Positions 1-5,024 of a stretch of DNA of 5,069 bases are shown piece by piece (the stretch's first letter is position 1; each line of letters opens with the position of its first letter). The stretch is from an uncultured Elusimicrobiales bacterium. Its GTDB lineage: Bacteria; Elusimicrobiota; Elusimicrobia; Elusimicrobiales; Elusimicrobiaceae. The position numbers and the translations under genes are program-made. Under the pieces are notes generated by a model. The model was not told the origin of the DNA and did not search any database. It worked only from the letters and a program-made list of their open reading frames with translations. Where the stretch lies: NCBI GenBank assembly GCA_944325235.1, contig CALUZE010000097.1, positions 1 to 5,069 of the forward strand. Reading direction: 5' to 3'.

Positions 1-731
1 TTAATGGTGACGAAGGACATTTCCATATCAATTTGCGTATGTTCGGGCTGGCGGTCGGCGCGGAGGTCTTCGTCGCGGAAGCAGCGCGCCAGCTGGAAGT
101 AGCGGTCAATGCCGCTGGCCATCAGCGTTTGTTTGAACATCTGCGGGCTTTGCGGCAGGGCGTAAAATTCGCCGTGGTGCACGCGGGACGGAACCAAATA
201 GTCGCGCGCGCCTTCGGGCGTGGAACGAGTCAAAATAGGGGTTTCCACTTCCAAAAATCCGTTTGCGTCCAGGTAGCGGCGCGCGGCCTGCATCAGGCGG
301 TGGCGCAAAAGCAGGTTGGCAAACATATGCGGGTTGCGCAAATCCAGGTAGCGGTATTTCAGGCGGATTTCTTCGGCCACGGAGCGGGATTTGTCCACGT
401 CAAACGGCAGCGGGATAGAAGTGTTTAACACTTTAAATTCTTCCGCCACCACTTCCACTTCGCCGGTCTTCATATGCGGGTTGACCGCGCCTTCAATGCG
501 GCGGTTGACGGTGCCCGTCACTTCAATTACGTATTCGTTGCGCACGGCGGAAGCTTCCGCAAAAAACGGTTTGGAAGGTTCTACCACCACTTGGCAGACG
601 CCGCTGCGGTCCCGTAAGTCAATAAACAATACCCCCCCGTGGTTGCGGTAGCTGTTCACCCAACCGCACAGGGTTTGCTTGGTGCCTAGCAGGGAAGCGG
701 TAATGTCCCCGCAGTAGTTCGTTCGTTTCAT
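1..731 (-). CDS. aspS: Aspartyl-tRNA synthetase, bacterial type, N-terminal 243 codons (runs off the left edge)
   Basis: This class II synthetase charges tRNA(Asp) with aspartate in the cytoplasm. The visible part is roughly 40% of a protein that is normally near 590 residues. It begins MKRTNYCG and continues with the OB-fold anticodon-binding domain (about residues 1-105; LCGWVNSYRNHGG around 21-33). The catalytic core follows, with LKYRYLDLR (124-132), TPEGARDYLVPSR (171-183), the LPQSPQ loop (192-197) and motif 2, CFRDEDLRADRQPE (217-230). The phrase after motif 2 is HTQID rather than the commoner FTQID, which I take as a natural variant. The ATG overlaps the hisS stop as ATGA, so the two are co-transcribed and probably translationally coupled. 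A GAGG lies about 13 bases upstream, rather far for a strong ribosome binding site. His31 and Gly81 match residues linked to relaxed tRNA(Asn) recognition (see findings). Family identity is secure; tRNA specificity is inferred. Confidence 0.97.
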   Translation of the reverse strand, partial: MKRTNYCGDITASLLGTKQTLCGWVNSYRNHGGVLFIDLRDRSGVCQVVVEPSKPFFAEASAVRNEYVIEVTGTVNRRIEGAVNPHMKTGEVEVVAEEFKVLNTSIPLPFDVDKSRSVAEEIRLKYRYLDLRNPHMFANLLLRHRLMQAARRYLDANGFLEVETPILTRSTPEGARDYLVPSRVHHGEFYALPQSPQMFKQTLMASGIDRYFQLARCFRDEDLRADRQPEHTQIDMEMSFVTI

Positions 732-1957
732 AAAAGTTTTTTAACCTCGTCAATTAATGCTTCAAAAGGAATTTGCTTCTGCTCGCCGGTGGTTAAGTCC
801 TTAAGCGTCACGGCGCGCTGTGCAAGCTCGTTGCCGCCCAAAATAAGCGCGTAGGCGGCGCCGCAGCGGTCGGCTTGTTTCATCTGGCCTTTGACGTTCT
901 TGTCAAACAGGCCGCCTTCCGTGCGGATGCCGGCGCGGCGCAAGTCCTGCATCAAATTAAAAGCGGTTTCGTTGCAGTCCTTTTCCAGCGACACGACATA
1001 AATGCTTTTTTCTTTCGGGTGTTCGGTCTCGCCGCGGGCCATAATCACGCGTTCGGCGCCCATCGCCCAGCCGATGGCCGGGGTGGCCGGGCCACCCATA
1101 TTTTTGACCAGCGTGTCATAGCGTCCGCCGGCGGCGATGGCGTTTTGGGAAACGTCCCCCGCCTGGAATTCAAACACCGTGCGGGAATAATAATCTAATC
1201 CGCGCACGAGCATCGGGTCCACTTCAAAATCAATTTTGCCTTTCAGCAGGGCCTGCACTTCGTCAAAGTGGGCCTGGCATTCGGGGCAGAGTTTCATCGT
1301 GGGGACGCGGCCCGCAAAACGGGCTCCGTCAATTTTGCAGTCCAGCACGCGCAGCGGATTTTTTTCCAAGCGCGTTTGACAGTTTTCGCAAAGGGTGTCT
1401 TTTTCTTTGGACAGGAAATCAATCAGTTCCTGGCGGTAGAGCGGGCGGCATTTATCGCAGCCTAAACTGTTGATTTTGACTTTGTAGTTTTTGGCGCCAA
1501 ATTGGGAAACAATGTCTTTCAACATCAAAATCACTTCGGCGTCCGCCGCCGGGGCCGAGTTGCCGATGTATTCCGCGCCGATTTGTTCAAACTCGCGGTA
1601 GCGGCCCGCCTGCGGGCGTTCCGCGCGGAACATATTGCCGATGTAATAAAACTTTTGCACGGGCGCGTTTTGCGTAAAATTATTTTCCAAATACGCACGC
1701 ACCACGCCGGGGGTGCCTTCCGGGCGGATGGCCAGCTGGCGGTGGCCGGCGTCTTCAAAGGCGTACATTTCTTTTTGTACGATGTCGGTCGTTTCGCCGG
1801 TGGATTTGATGTAGAGTTCTTTCAGCTCCACCGTGGGCAGGCGCAGCTCGCCAAACCCATAGAGGGAAAACACGCCGCGGGCGCAGTTTTCCAGCTCGGT
1901 AAAATTTTTGGATTGGGGTTCAAAGATGTCTCTAAACCCGCGTACTAGTTTAGCCAT
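728..1957 (-). CDS. hisS: Histidyl-tRNA synthetase, full length (409 aa)
   Basis: It attaches histidine to tRNA(His); it is a class II, dimeric, cytoplasmic enzyme. The expected parts are in order: N-terminal VRGFRDI (5-11), RPEGTPGVVR (78-87), motif 2 with NMFRAERPQAGRYREFEQIG (108-127), the histidine-binding signatures LVRGLDYYSRT (250-260) and AAGGRYD (275-281), motif 3 IGWAMGAERV (295-304), and a C-terminal anticodon-binding domain (about 317-409). The insertion domain carries three CxxC pairs (C167/C170, C190/C193, C224/C227) plus C207. This pattern occurs in many bacterial HisRSs and may bind a metal. Length is normal for the short bacterial form. The start is supported by the family-typical opening MAKLVRGFRD. 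Unlike the other genes here, no Shine-Dalgarno sequence precedes it. It is first in an operon with aspS, a gene order also seen in Bacillus and other bacteria. There is no T-box leader. Confidence 0.98.
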   Translation of the reverse strand: MAKLVRGFRDIFEPQSKNFTELENCARGVFSLYGFGELRLPTVELKELYIKSTGETTDIVQKEMYAFEDAGHRQLAIRPEGTPGVVRAYLENNFTQNAPVQKFYYIGNMFRAERPQAGRYREFEQIGAEYIGNSAPAADAEVILMLKDIVSQFGAKNYKVKINSLGCDKCRPLYRQELIDFLSKEKDTLCENCQTRLEKNPLRVLDCKIDGARFAGRVPTMKLCPECQAHFDEVQALLKGKIDFEVDPMLVRGLDYYSRTVFEFQAGDVSQNAIAAGGRYDTLVKNMGGPATPAIGWAMGAERVIMARGETEHPKEKSIYVVSLEKDCNETAFNLMQDLRRAGIRTEGGLFDKNVKGQMKQADRCGAAYALILGGNELAQRAVTLKDLTTGEQKQIPFEALIDEVKKLL

Positions 1958-1965
1958 ATAGCTTT

Positions 1966-1974
1966 ATTTTAGCA
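1966..1974 (-). promoter_or_regulatory. Extended -10 element just upstream of hisS
   Basis: On the minus strand TGC TAAAAT matches an extended -10 (TGnTATAAT-like). A second TAAAAT lies at 1974-1979. No convincing -35 hexamer is present at 16-18 bases. A start about 7 bases downstream of the nearer element would fall at or within two bases of the hisS ATG. The other box would give a leader of roughly 10 bases. This is a prediction from motif and spacing only. Confidence 0.45.
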
Positions 1975-2019
1975 TTTTAGGAGAGCAAAGGGCAGCGGAG
2001 ATGTGCCGAACCTTCCGTG

Positions 2020-2050
2020 AAAAAAGATGCTTTCCAACGGAAAGCATCTT
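2020..2050 (-). terminator. Intrinsic terminator of the zinc-peptidase gene
   Basis: A perfect 12-bp inverted repeat (AAGATGCTTTCC against GGAAAGCATCTT) has a 3-base loop. Read on the minus strand it is followed at once by a run of six T, two of them inside the stem. It begins about 50 bases after the stop of the peptidase gene and separates that gene from the hisS-aspS operon. On the plus strand no T-run follows, so it acts one way only. Confidence 0.85.
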
Positions 2051-2059
2051 ACTAAAATA

Positions 2060-2095
2060 GTCGGCCCCCGTCCTCCGACAGGCGGCAAGGCCGCC
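2060..2095. repeat. Two small GC-rich inverted repeats between the peptidase stop and its terminator
   Basis: GTCGG/CCGAC (2060-2064 with 2075-2079, 10-base loop) and a perfect GGCGGC/GCCGCC (2081-2086 with 2090-2095, loop AAG) sit in tandem in the 3' untranslated region. No T-run follows either on either strand, so they are not terminators by themselves. They could protect the transcript 3' end or be chance in GC-rich sequence. Confidence 0.4.
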
Positions 2096-2101
2096 AGCCG
2101 G

Positions 2102-3304
2102 CTATGGCATTACCCCGCCGCCGAATCCGGCCGCGGCCGGCTGCCTGGCGGTTTGCGCTTCCAGCCGTTTTAGCTCTTGCCGCAGGCGCAACAATTCTTG
2201 CCGGACGGCTTGTTTCTGTTTGGCGGTCCACCCGTAGTCTTTGGCGTGCGCGAGCTCATAGGATTTAGATTCAATCTGCAAAGTGATGTCCCGTTTTTTA
2301 TCTTCCAATTGCGCCAAGCCGTTCAAACTATCGCGCACCGCCTGCTGTACTTGCCGGGCTTTAGCGGCAAACAGCGGTTGGGCATGAGGGGCATACCCCG
2401 CAGCCGCCCAGCGGGCAAAAGCATCCCGGTTTTGTTTAGCGCGGGCAGGATCGTTGTTGCGGACGGGTTTTCCCCCTATATAGACATAATTGCGCCCACA
2501 TAAATCGGCCCAGCCGTTTTCAAGCCGTTTGGAAGAAACGCCTTCCTGCCGCAAAATAAAATCTACCGCATTAATTATTCCTTCCACGTCATCGCAGGTA
2601 AGCACATCCCGGCCGGAGTGCGAAAAAGCACGCATAATGGAATCTATTTTCGTCAAATCTTCAAAAGCCGCCAAGGAATAGGCTCTATCCGAATCCTGGT
2701 TATTATATTGATCCGCCAACCCCAATAAATGCGCCGTTTCGTGCAAAGCAATCCCCATACGTTTGTTTTTGCTTTGATCCGTAGACAATAACACCGTCCA
2801 GGAGAAAGTTTTCGGGTCCATTTGCGGCGCGGCGTACCCTTGCATACCATATTCCAGCTGATAGCCGGTATCAATCGGAACCGCAGTGGCCCGGCCTTTG
2901 ATTTGAAGGTCATATTTCCCGGCGATGGCATTACATTCTTTTCCCTCCGGCGGCACTACCCGCTGCAACTGAAACGCATCCGGCCACACGGAAAGGAAAT
3001 CCTGGAATTCTTGCGCACGGCCGCTGTTTTGGATGGTATTCCTCACCGTACGGAAAATAACCGAAAAAGCCGCTTGGGTATTGTTAAACAGTTCATCTTC
3101 CTGCACTTTATTGCGAAAACGCGTGCTTGTGCACACCCGCAATCCCGGCCGCCCGGAAACAATGTCATACAGTAAAAATTTACGATAGCCGTTGTTTTGC
3201 TTGTATTGGGCAGGTTGGAGTTTTACAAATTCCGGCAGCAGCCCCCAGGCACCGACGTACGGAGCCACAACACAGAACAGTAAGACGAAAAGAATTTTTT
3301 TCAT
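2102..3304 (-). CDS. Exported metzincin-like zinc metallopeptidase with helical C-terminal tail (400 aa)
   Basis: This is a predicted secreted or periplasmic zinc endopeptidase; its substrate is unknown. The start at 3304 is chosen because AAGAGG lies 5 bases upstream and the next residues form a signal peptide (MKKILFVLLF..., likely cleaved after VGA at residue 19). An upstream in-frame ATG at 3370 would bury this signal. The zinc motif HETAHLLGLADQY (188-200) fits HExxHxxGxxD: His188, His192 and probably Asp198 as ligands, Glu189 as catalytic base. SIMR (222-225) is placed like a metzincin Met-turn. HExxHxxGLxDxY resembles the M6 and M64 peptidase signatures, but the rest is not recognisable to me. 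Four cysteines remain after cleavage (58, 124, 237, 269), enough for two disulfides. Residues about 311-387 are charged, Gln-rich and probably coiled coil, followed by a Gly-rich end. It is monocistronic, with its own promoter and terminator. Peptidase class is fairly sure; family and role are not. Confidence 0.85.
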   Translation of the reverse strand: MKKILFVLLFCVVAPYVGAWGLLPEFVKLQPAQYKQNNGYRKFLLYDIVSGRPGLRVCTSTRFRNKVQEDELFNNTQAAFSVIFRTVRNTIQNSGRAQEFQDFLSVWPDAFQLQRVVPPEGKECNAIAGKYDLQIKGRATAVPIDTGYQLEYGMQGYAAPQMDPKTFSWTVLLSTDQSKNKRMGIALHETAHLLGLADQYNNQDSDRAYSLAAFEDLTKIDSIMRAFSHSGRDVLTCDDVEGIINAVDFILRQEGVSSKRLENGWADLCGRNYVYIGGKPVRNNDPARAKQNRDAFARWAAAGYAPHAQPLFAAKARQVQQAVRDSLNGLAQLEDKKRDITLQIESKSYELAHAKDYGWTAKQKQAVRQELLRLRQELKRLEAQTARQPAAAGFGGGVMP

Positions 3305-3309
3305 AAACG

Positions 3310-3315
3310 CCTCTT
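3310..3315 (-). promoter_or_regulatory. Ribosome binding site deciding the peptidase start
   Basis: AAGAGG on the minus strand, 5 bases before the ATG at 3304, is a good Shine-Dalgarno match. I saw no comparable site before the alternative ATG at 3370, so it supports the shorter protein that begins with the signal peptide. Confidence 0.75.
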
Positions 3316-3386
3316 GCCTTTTAAATACAAAACGGCTGACTAGAACAAAACTCACCGTACGGGATTTCACTCTAATCTTTTCTAAT

Positions 3387-3415
3387 AATATAATTCAGTT
3401 ACCTGTATTTTTCAA
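3387..3415 (-). promoter_or_regulatory. Sigma70-type promoter of the zinc-peptidase gene
   Basis: TTGAAA (3415-3410) and TATATT (3392-3387) are separated by exactly 17 bases on the minus strand. The predicted start near 3380 gives a leader of about 75 bases. The alternative ATG at 3370 would then be only about 10 bases from the transcript start. Confidence 0.75.
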
Positions 3416-3420
3416 GCGTT

Positions 3421-3525
3421 ACTACCGGACGCGAAAAATATCGGAATGAAACGTTTTGCGGTTCAGCGAGTGAGGATTTCTTTCCACACACGGGGAATTT
3501 GGCTGTTCGGAGCCAAGATTGAGCT
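3421..3525. other. Non-coding stretch between the peptidase promoter and the repeat pair
   Basis: I see no supportable gene here. The only structure is an inverted repeat TTGGCT/AGCCAA (3499-3504 with 3511-3516, loop GTTCGG) with no T-run on either side. The block GGGGAA (3492-3497) followed about 30 bases later by CCTCCGCTC echoes the layout of the tRNA-remnant unit to its right. This stretch may therefore be a further, much more decayed unit. Confidence 0.4.
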
Positions 3526-3599
3526 CCTCCGCTCACTTCGGAAACAAAACGCGCCTCGTCCCCAATAAAAAACCACGCTTTCGCGTGGTTTCTAAATGG
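3526..3599 (-). repeat. Direct repeat, distal copy (terminator module)
   Basis: This 74-base block matches 3630-3703 at 73 of 74 positions (the one difference is 3535 A against 3639 T); the offset is 104 bases. It contains a complete intrinsic terminator and, on the minus strand, starts with CCA followed by TTTAG, as if it were the downstream flank of a tRNA gene. Confidence 0.95.
3567..3591 (-). terminator. Second copy of the tRNA-Ala terminator
   Basis: On the minus strand a 9-bp stem (AAACCACGC/GCGTGGTTT) closed by a GAAA tetraloop is followed by a T-run of six including stem bases that overlap it. It is identical to the terminator at 3671-3695 and may act as back-up to it. Confidence 0.75.
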
Positions 3600-3629
3600 G
3601 GAACGCGAGCGGGACCTGCCCGACGACCG
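3600..3629 (-). pseudogene. Decayed 3' half of a tRNA (tRNA-Ala-like remnant)
   Basis: Aligned without gaps, 3600-3627 matches the 3' part of the intact tRNA-Ala (3704-3731) at 20 of 28 positions. The 3' acceptor strand is recognisable and the TTTAG flank and CCA are kept. The block GGTCGTCGG covering the variable region and T-stem is intact. The T-loop TTCGATC has become GCAGGTC, and the 5' half and anticodon arm are missing, so it cannot make a tRNA. It lies between the two terminator copies. Either a partial duplication of the tRNA-Ala gene or the leftover of a different tRNA would fit. Confidence 0.6.
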
Positions 3630-3703
3630 CCTCCGCTCTCTTCGGAAACAAAACGCGCCTCGTCCCCAATAAAAAACCACGCTTTCGCGTGGTTTCTAAA
3701 TGG
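3630..3703 (-). repeat. Direct repeat, tRNA-proximal copy (terminator module)
   Basis: This is the partner of 3526-3599. Its right end includes the last three bases (CCA) of the functional tRNA-Ala. The repeat therefore covers the tRNA 3' terminus, the terminator and about 40 bases beyond it. Confidence 0.95.
3671..3695 (-). terminator. Intrinsic terminator of tRNA-Ala
   Basis: A 9-bp stem AAACCACGC/GCGTGGTTT with a GAAA (GNRA) tetraloop runs into a T-run of six on the minus strand. It starts 5 bases after the CCA end of the tRNA. Confidence 0.9.
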
Positions 3704-3776
3704 TGGACGTGATCGGGATCGAACCGACGACCTCCTCGTTGCGAACGAGGCGCTCTCCCAGCTGAGCTACACGCCC
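3701..3776 (-). tRNA. tRNA-Ala, anticodon CGC (decodes GCG), CCA encoded
   Basis: The 76 bases fold into a complete cloverleaf: acceptor GGGCGTG/CACGTCC, D-arm GCTC...GAGC, anticodon stem CCTCG/CGAGG with loop TTCGCAA, variable loop AGGTC, T-stem GTCGG/CCGAT with loop TTCGATC, discriminator A, and CCA. The third acceptor pair is G3:U70, the alanine identity element, which agrees with anticodon CGC. It has its own extended -10 upstream and a terminator directly downstream, so it is a single-tRNA unit. Read on the plus strand it gives an open reading frame (RTDDLLVANEAL...), a well-known false protein. Confidence 0.98.
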
Positions 3777-3820
3777 GAAAAATCGGTTTTTTACGTCTGG
3801 GGTTTCCTTCTGACATATTT

Positions 3821-3829
3821 ATTATAGCA
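3821..3829 (-). promoter_or_regulatory. Extended -10 promoter of tRNA-Ala
   Basis: TGC TATAAT on the minus strand is a perfect -10 with the TGn extension. The -35 region is only T-rich (TTTCTT at 17 bases). The predicted start near 3814 gives a 5' leader of about 38 bases to be removed by RNase P. It lies in the 88-base gap after the ankyrin gene. I see no GC-rich terminator for that gene there, so read-through into the tRNA is possible. Confidence 0.75.
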
Positions 3830-3864
3830 TATCCAAAATCAAAAAGAAAAATTTTTTACGGTGT

Positions 3865-4839
3865 TTAATGATGTTTACCGATGATATTTTTCAACCTATC
3901 TACAATATCTTCTCCCGCTTGTTTATCTAAGGCCTGCTGCACTAGATCCCGCCCGAAAACATCTTTTATTCCCGTATCAGCCCCCGCCGCCAACAGCATT
4001 TCTAAGCTCTCTTTACTTTTGTTGTTTAAGGCTACAGTTAAAGGCGCTTGCCCTAAGGTGTCTTTTGCATCTGGGTCTGCCCCTGCCGCCAATAATAATT
4101 TTGCATACTTTAAATACCCACGCCGCAAGCAAAAGAGTAAAAAACTCTCTCCGAAAAAAATAAACATGGGGTCCTCCGCACCCAAAATTTCCTTAAGCGC
4201 AGGGATATCTCCGTGTTTAAGAAACGCTAGCGCACTCAATAGCGCACGGGATTTAGAATCTGTAAATTTAGCGGTGTATTGCTGCAATAACTCTGCAAAA
4301 AAAAGATCCCCCGTACGCAAGGCCGCATACAATGCATTATAGGGTAAACTAAGGTTTTGCGGCCAGTTTACGTCCGCCCCCGCTTCAAGTAACATACTCA
4401 TCAGCGGTGCGTTTTTCTTACTAATAGCCGCCCATAGAGCAAAAGAACCGTCCAGTACAGACAACCAAGTATCCTTGTCTGGTTCGTCATCCAGCTGCCC
4501 AGCTATGTTCACATCCGCCCCTTGCTGAATTAAAAAGCGCGCCTGCTCATTATTTCCCATAACACACGCCCGCAGCAAAGCGGTGGCGGTAGCGTGTGCA
4601 GAAACGCCGTAGTGGGGTTCCAAGTAACCCCATGCGGGGAAATTTGGAAGATTTCCCTCAAAACAAGGAGTGGCATTTACGTTAACACCGGCTTCCAACA
4701 ATATTTTTTGTACAGGAACAGTTCCATACACAAAAGCACGCTGGCGCGTTAAATCGTCAGTATCTGGCAAATGGGTTTGAATATAGGCAGCATCCCCTTC
4801 TGTTGCTTTGCGGATAAATGCCAAATTTCTTTCTTCCAT
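3865..4839 (-). CDS. Cytoplasmic ankyrin-repeat protein (324 aa)
   Basis: This is a predicted protein-binding scaffold with no enzymatic domain; its partner is unknown. The start at 4839 (MEERNLAF) is chosen because AGGAAA lies just upstream and the predicted promoter start is near 4858. ATGs at 4893 and 4866 fall in or before the promoter. About seven or eight ankyrin repeats fill it, recognisable by LLxAGAxxN/D endings: QKILLEAGVNVN (44-55), ARFLIQQGADVN (100-111), MSMLLEAGADVN (147-158), degenerate ones near 168-188 and 200-220, AKLLLAAGADPD (246-257), LEMLLAAGADTG (279-290), and a last partial repeat. There is no signal peptide or membrane segment. The gene looks more AT-rich than hisS and aspS, which may hint at transfer or relaxed selection. 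Ankyrin proteins occur both as housekeeping scaffolds and as effectors of host-associated bacteria; the sequence does not decide. The nearest gene downstream is tRNA-Ala; it is not in an operon with the peptidase. Confidence 0.9.
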   Translation of the reverse strand: MEERNLAFIRKATEGDAAYIQTHLPDTDDLTRQRAFVYGTVPVQKILLEAGVNVNATPCFEGNLPNFPAWGYLEPHYGVSAHATATALLRACVMGNNEQARFLIQQGADVNIAGQLDDEPDKDTWLSVLDGSFALWAAISKKNAPLMSMLLEAGADVNWPQNLSLPYNALYAALRTGDLFFAELLQQYTAKFTDSKSRALLSALAFLKHGDIPALKEILGAEDPMFIFFGESFLLFCLRRGYLKYAKLLLAAGADPDAKDTLGQAPLTVALNNKSKESLEMLLAAGADTGIKDVFGRDLVQQALDKQAGEDIVDRLKNIIGKHH

Positions 4840-4845
4840 AAAATT

Positions 4846-4849
4846 TCCT
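4846..4849 (-). promoter_or_regulatory. Ribosome binding site of the ankyrin gene
   Basis: AGGA on the minus strand lies 6 bases before the ATG at 4839. It fixes the start over the two upstream in-frame ATGs. Confidence 0.7.
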
Positions 4850-4864
4850 GTTGGACTATATTTC

Positions 4865-4893
4865 ATTTTACACCAAAATACGTTTTTGCGCAA
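4865..4893 (-). promoter_or_regulatory. Promoter of the ankyrin gene with a palindrome over the -35
   Basis: TTGCGC (4893-4888) and TAAAAT (4870-4865) are 17 bases apart on the minus strand. The start would be near 4858 with a leader of about 19 bases. The -35 lies inside a perfect 12-base palindrome, TTTTGCGCAAAA (4884-4895), a possible operator. Confidence 0.6.
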
Positions 4894-4938
4894 AATTTCT
4901 GTTTACATCTACAGATATAATAAGGCATAAAAAAAGAT

Positions 4939-4979
4939 TTTTCTAACCGGTTTCCACATTGAAACAACCTCTTAGAAAA
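4939..4979. promoter_or_regulatory. Nested inverted repeats overlapping the rightward promoter
   Basis: Outer arms TTTTCTAA (4939-4946) and TTAGAAAA (4972-4979) enclose inner arms GTTTC (4950-4954) and GAAAC (4961-4965). The dyad covers the -35 and most of the spacer of the plus-strand promoter. It could be a regulator binding site; AT-rich arms make chance a real alternative. Confidence 0.35.
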
Positions 4980-4987
4980 GATACAAT
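4959..4987 (+). promoter_or_regulatory. Sigma70-type promoter of the right-edge gene
   Basis: TTGAAA (4959-4964) and TACAAT (4982-4987) are 17 bases apart. The predicted start near 4994 leaves a leader of about 31 bases with AGAGGG (5015-5020) as ribosome binding site. It is divergent from the ankyrin promoter. Confidence 0.75.
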
Positions 4988-5024
4988 ATACGGGTACTCC
5001 ATTTATTTTTTTATAGAGGGAATT

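Noticed and set aside
33..651. Two plus-strand open frames opposite aspS
   Set aside because: They are antisense shadows of a well-supported synthetase gene; their proteins look like no known family.
875..1948. Plus-strand open frames opposite hisS, up to 148 residues
   Set aside because: They are antisense to conserved hisS motifs and arise from its codon bias; no ribosome binding site or promoter supports them.
1958..2019. T-box or other amino-acid riboswitch before hisS
   Set aside because: The sequence between the upstream terminator and hisS is about 60 bases, too short, with no T-box motif or leader terminator.
2177..3175. Plus-strand open frames and a second minus-strand frame across the peptidase gene
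   Set aside because: The signal peptide and zinc motif lie in the 2102-3304 frame; the others lack any recognisable feature.
3254..3304. Lipoprotein signal at Cys11 of the peptidase
   Set aside because: LLFC lacks a small residue before the cysteine and the cysteine is too early; a normal signal peptidase I site fits better.
3302..3370. Upstream ATG at 3370 as start of the peptidase
   Set aside because: It would bury the signal peptide behind 22 residues, lies about 10 bases from the predicted transcript start, and lacks the good Shine-Dalgarno found before 3304.
3526..3703. CRISPR array
   Set aside because: There are only two repeat copies, 74 bases long, and each contains a transcription terminator; the intervening bases are tRNA-like.
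3399..3827. Three small open frames through the repeat and tRNA region
   Set aside because: They are translations of terminators, the tRNA remnant and tRNA-Ala itself; the repeated peptide segments come from the DNA repeat.
4840..4893. Upstream ATGs at 4893 and 4866 for the ankyrin protein
   Set aside because: They lie within or before the proposed promoter, and the Shine-Dalgarno fits only 4839.
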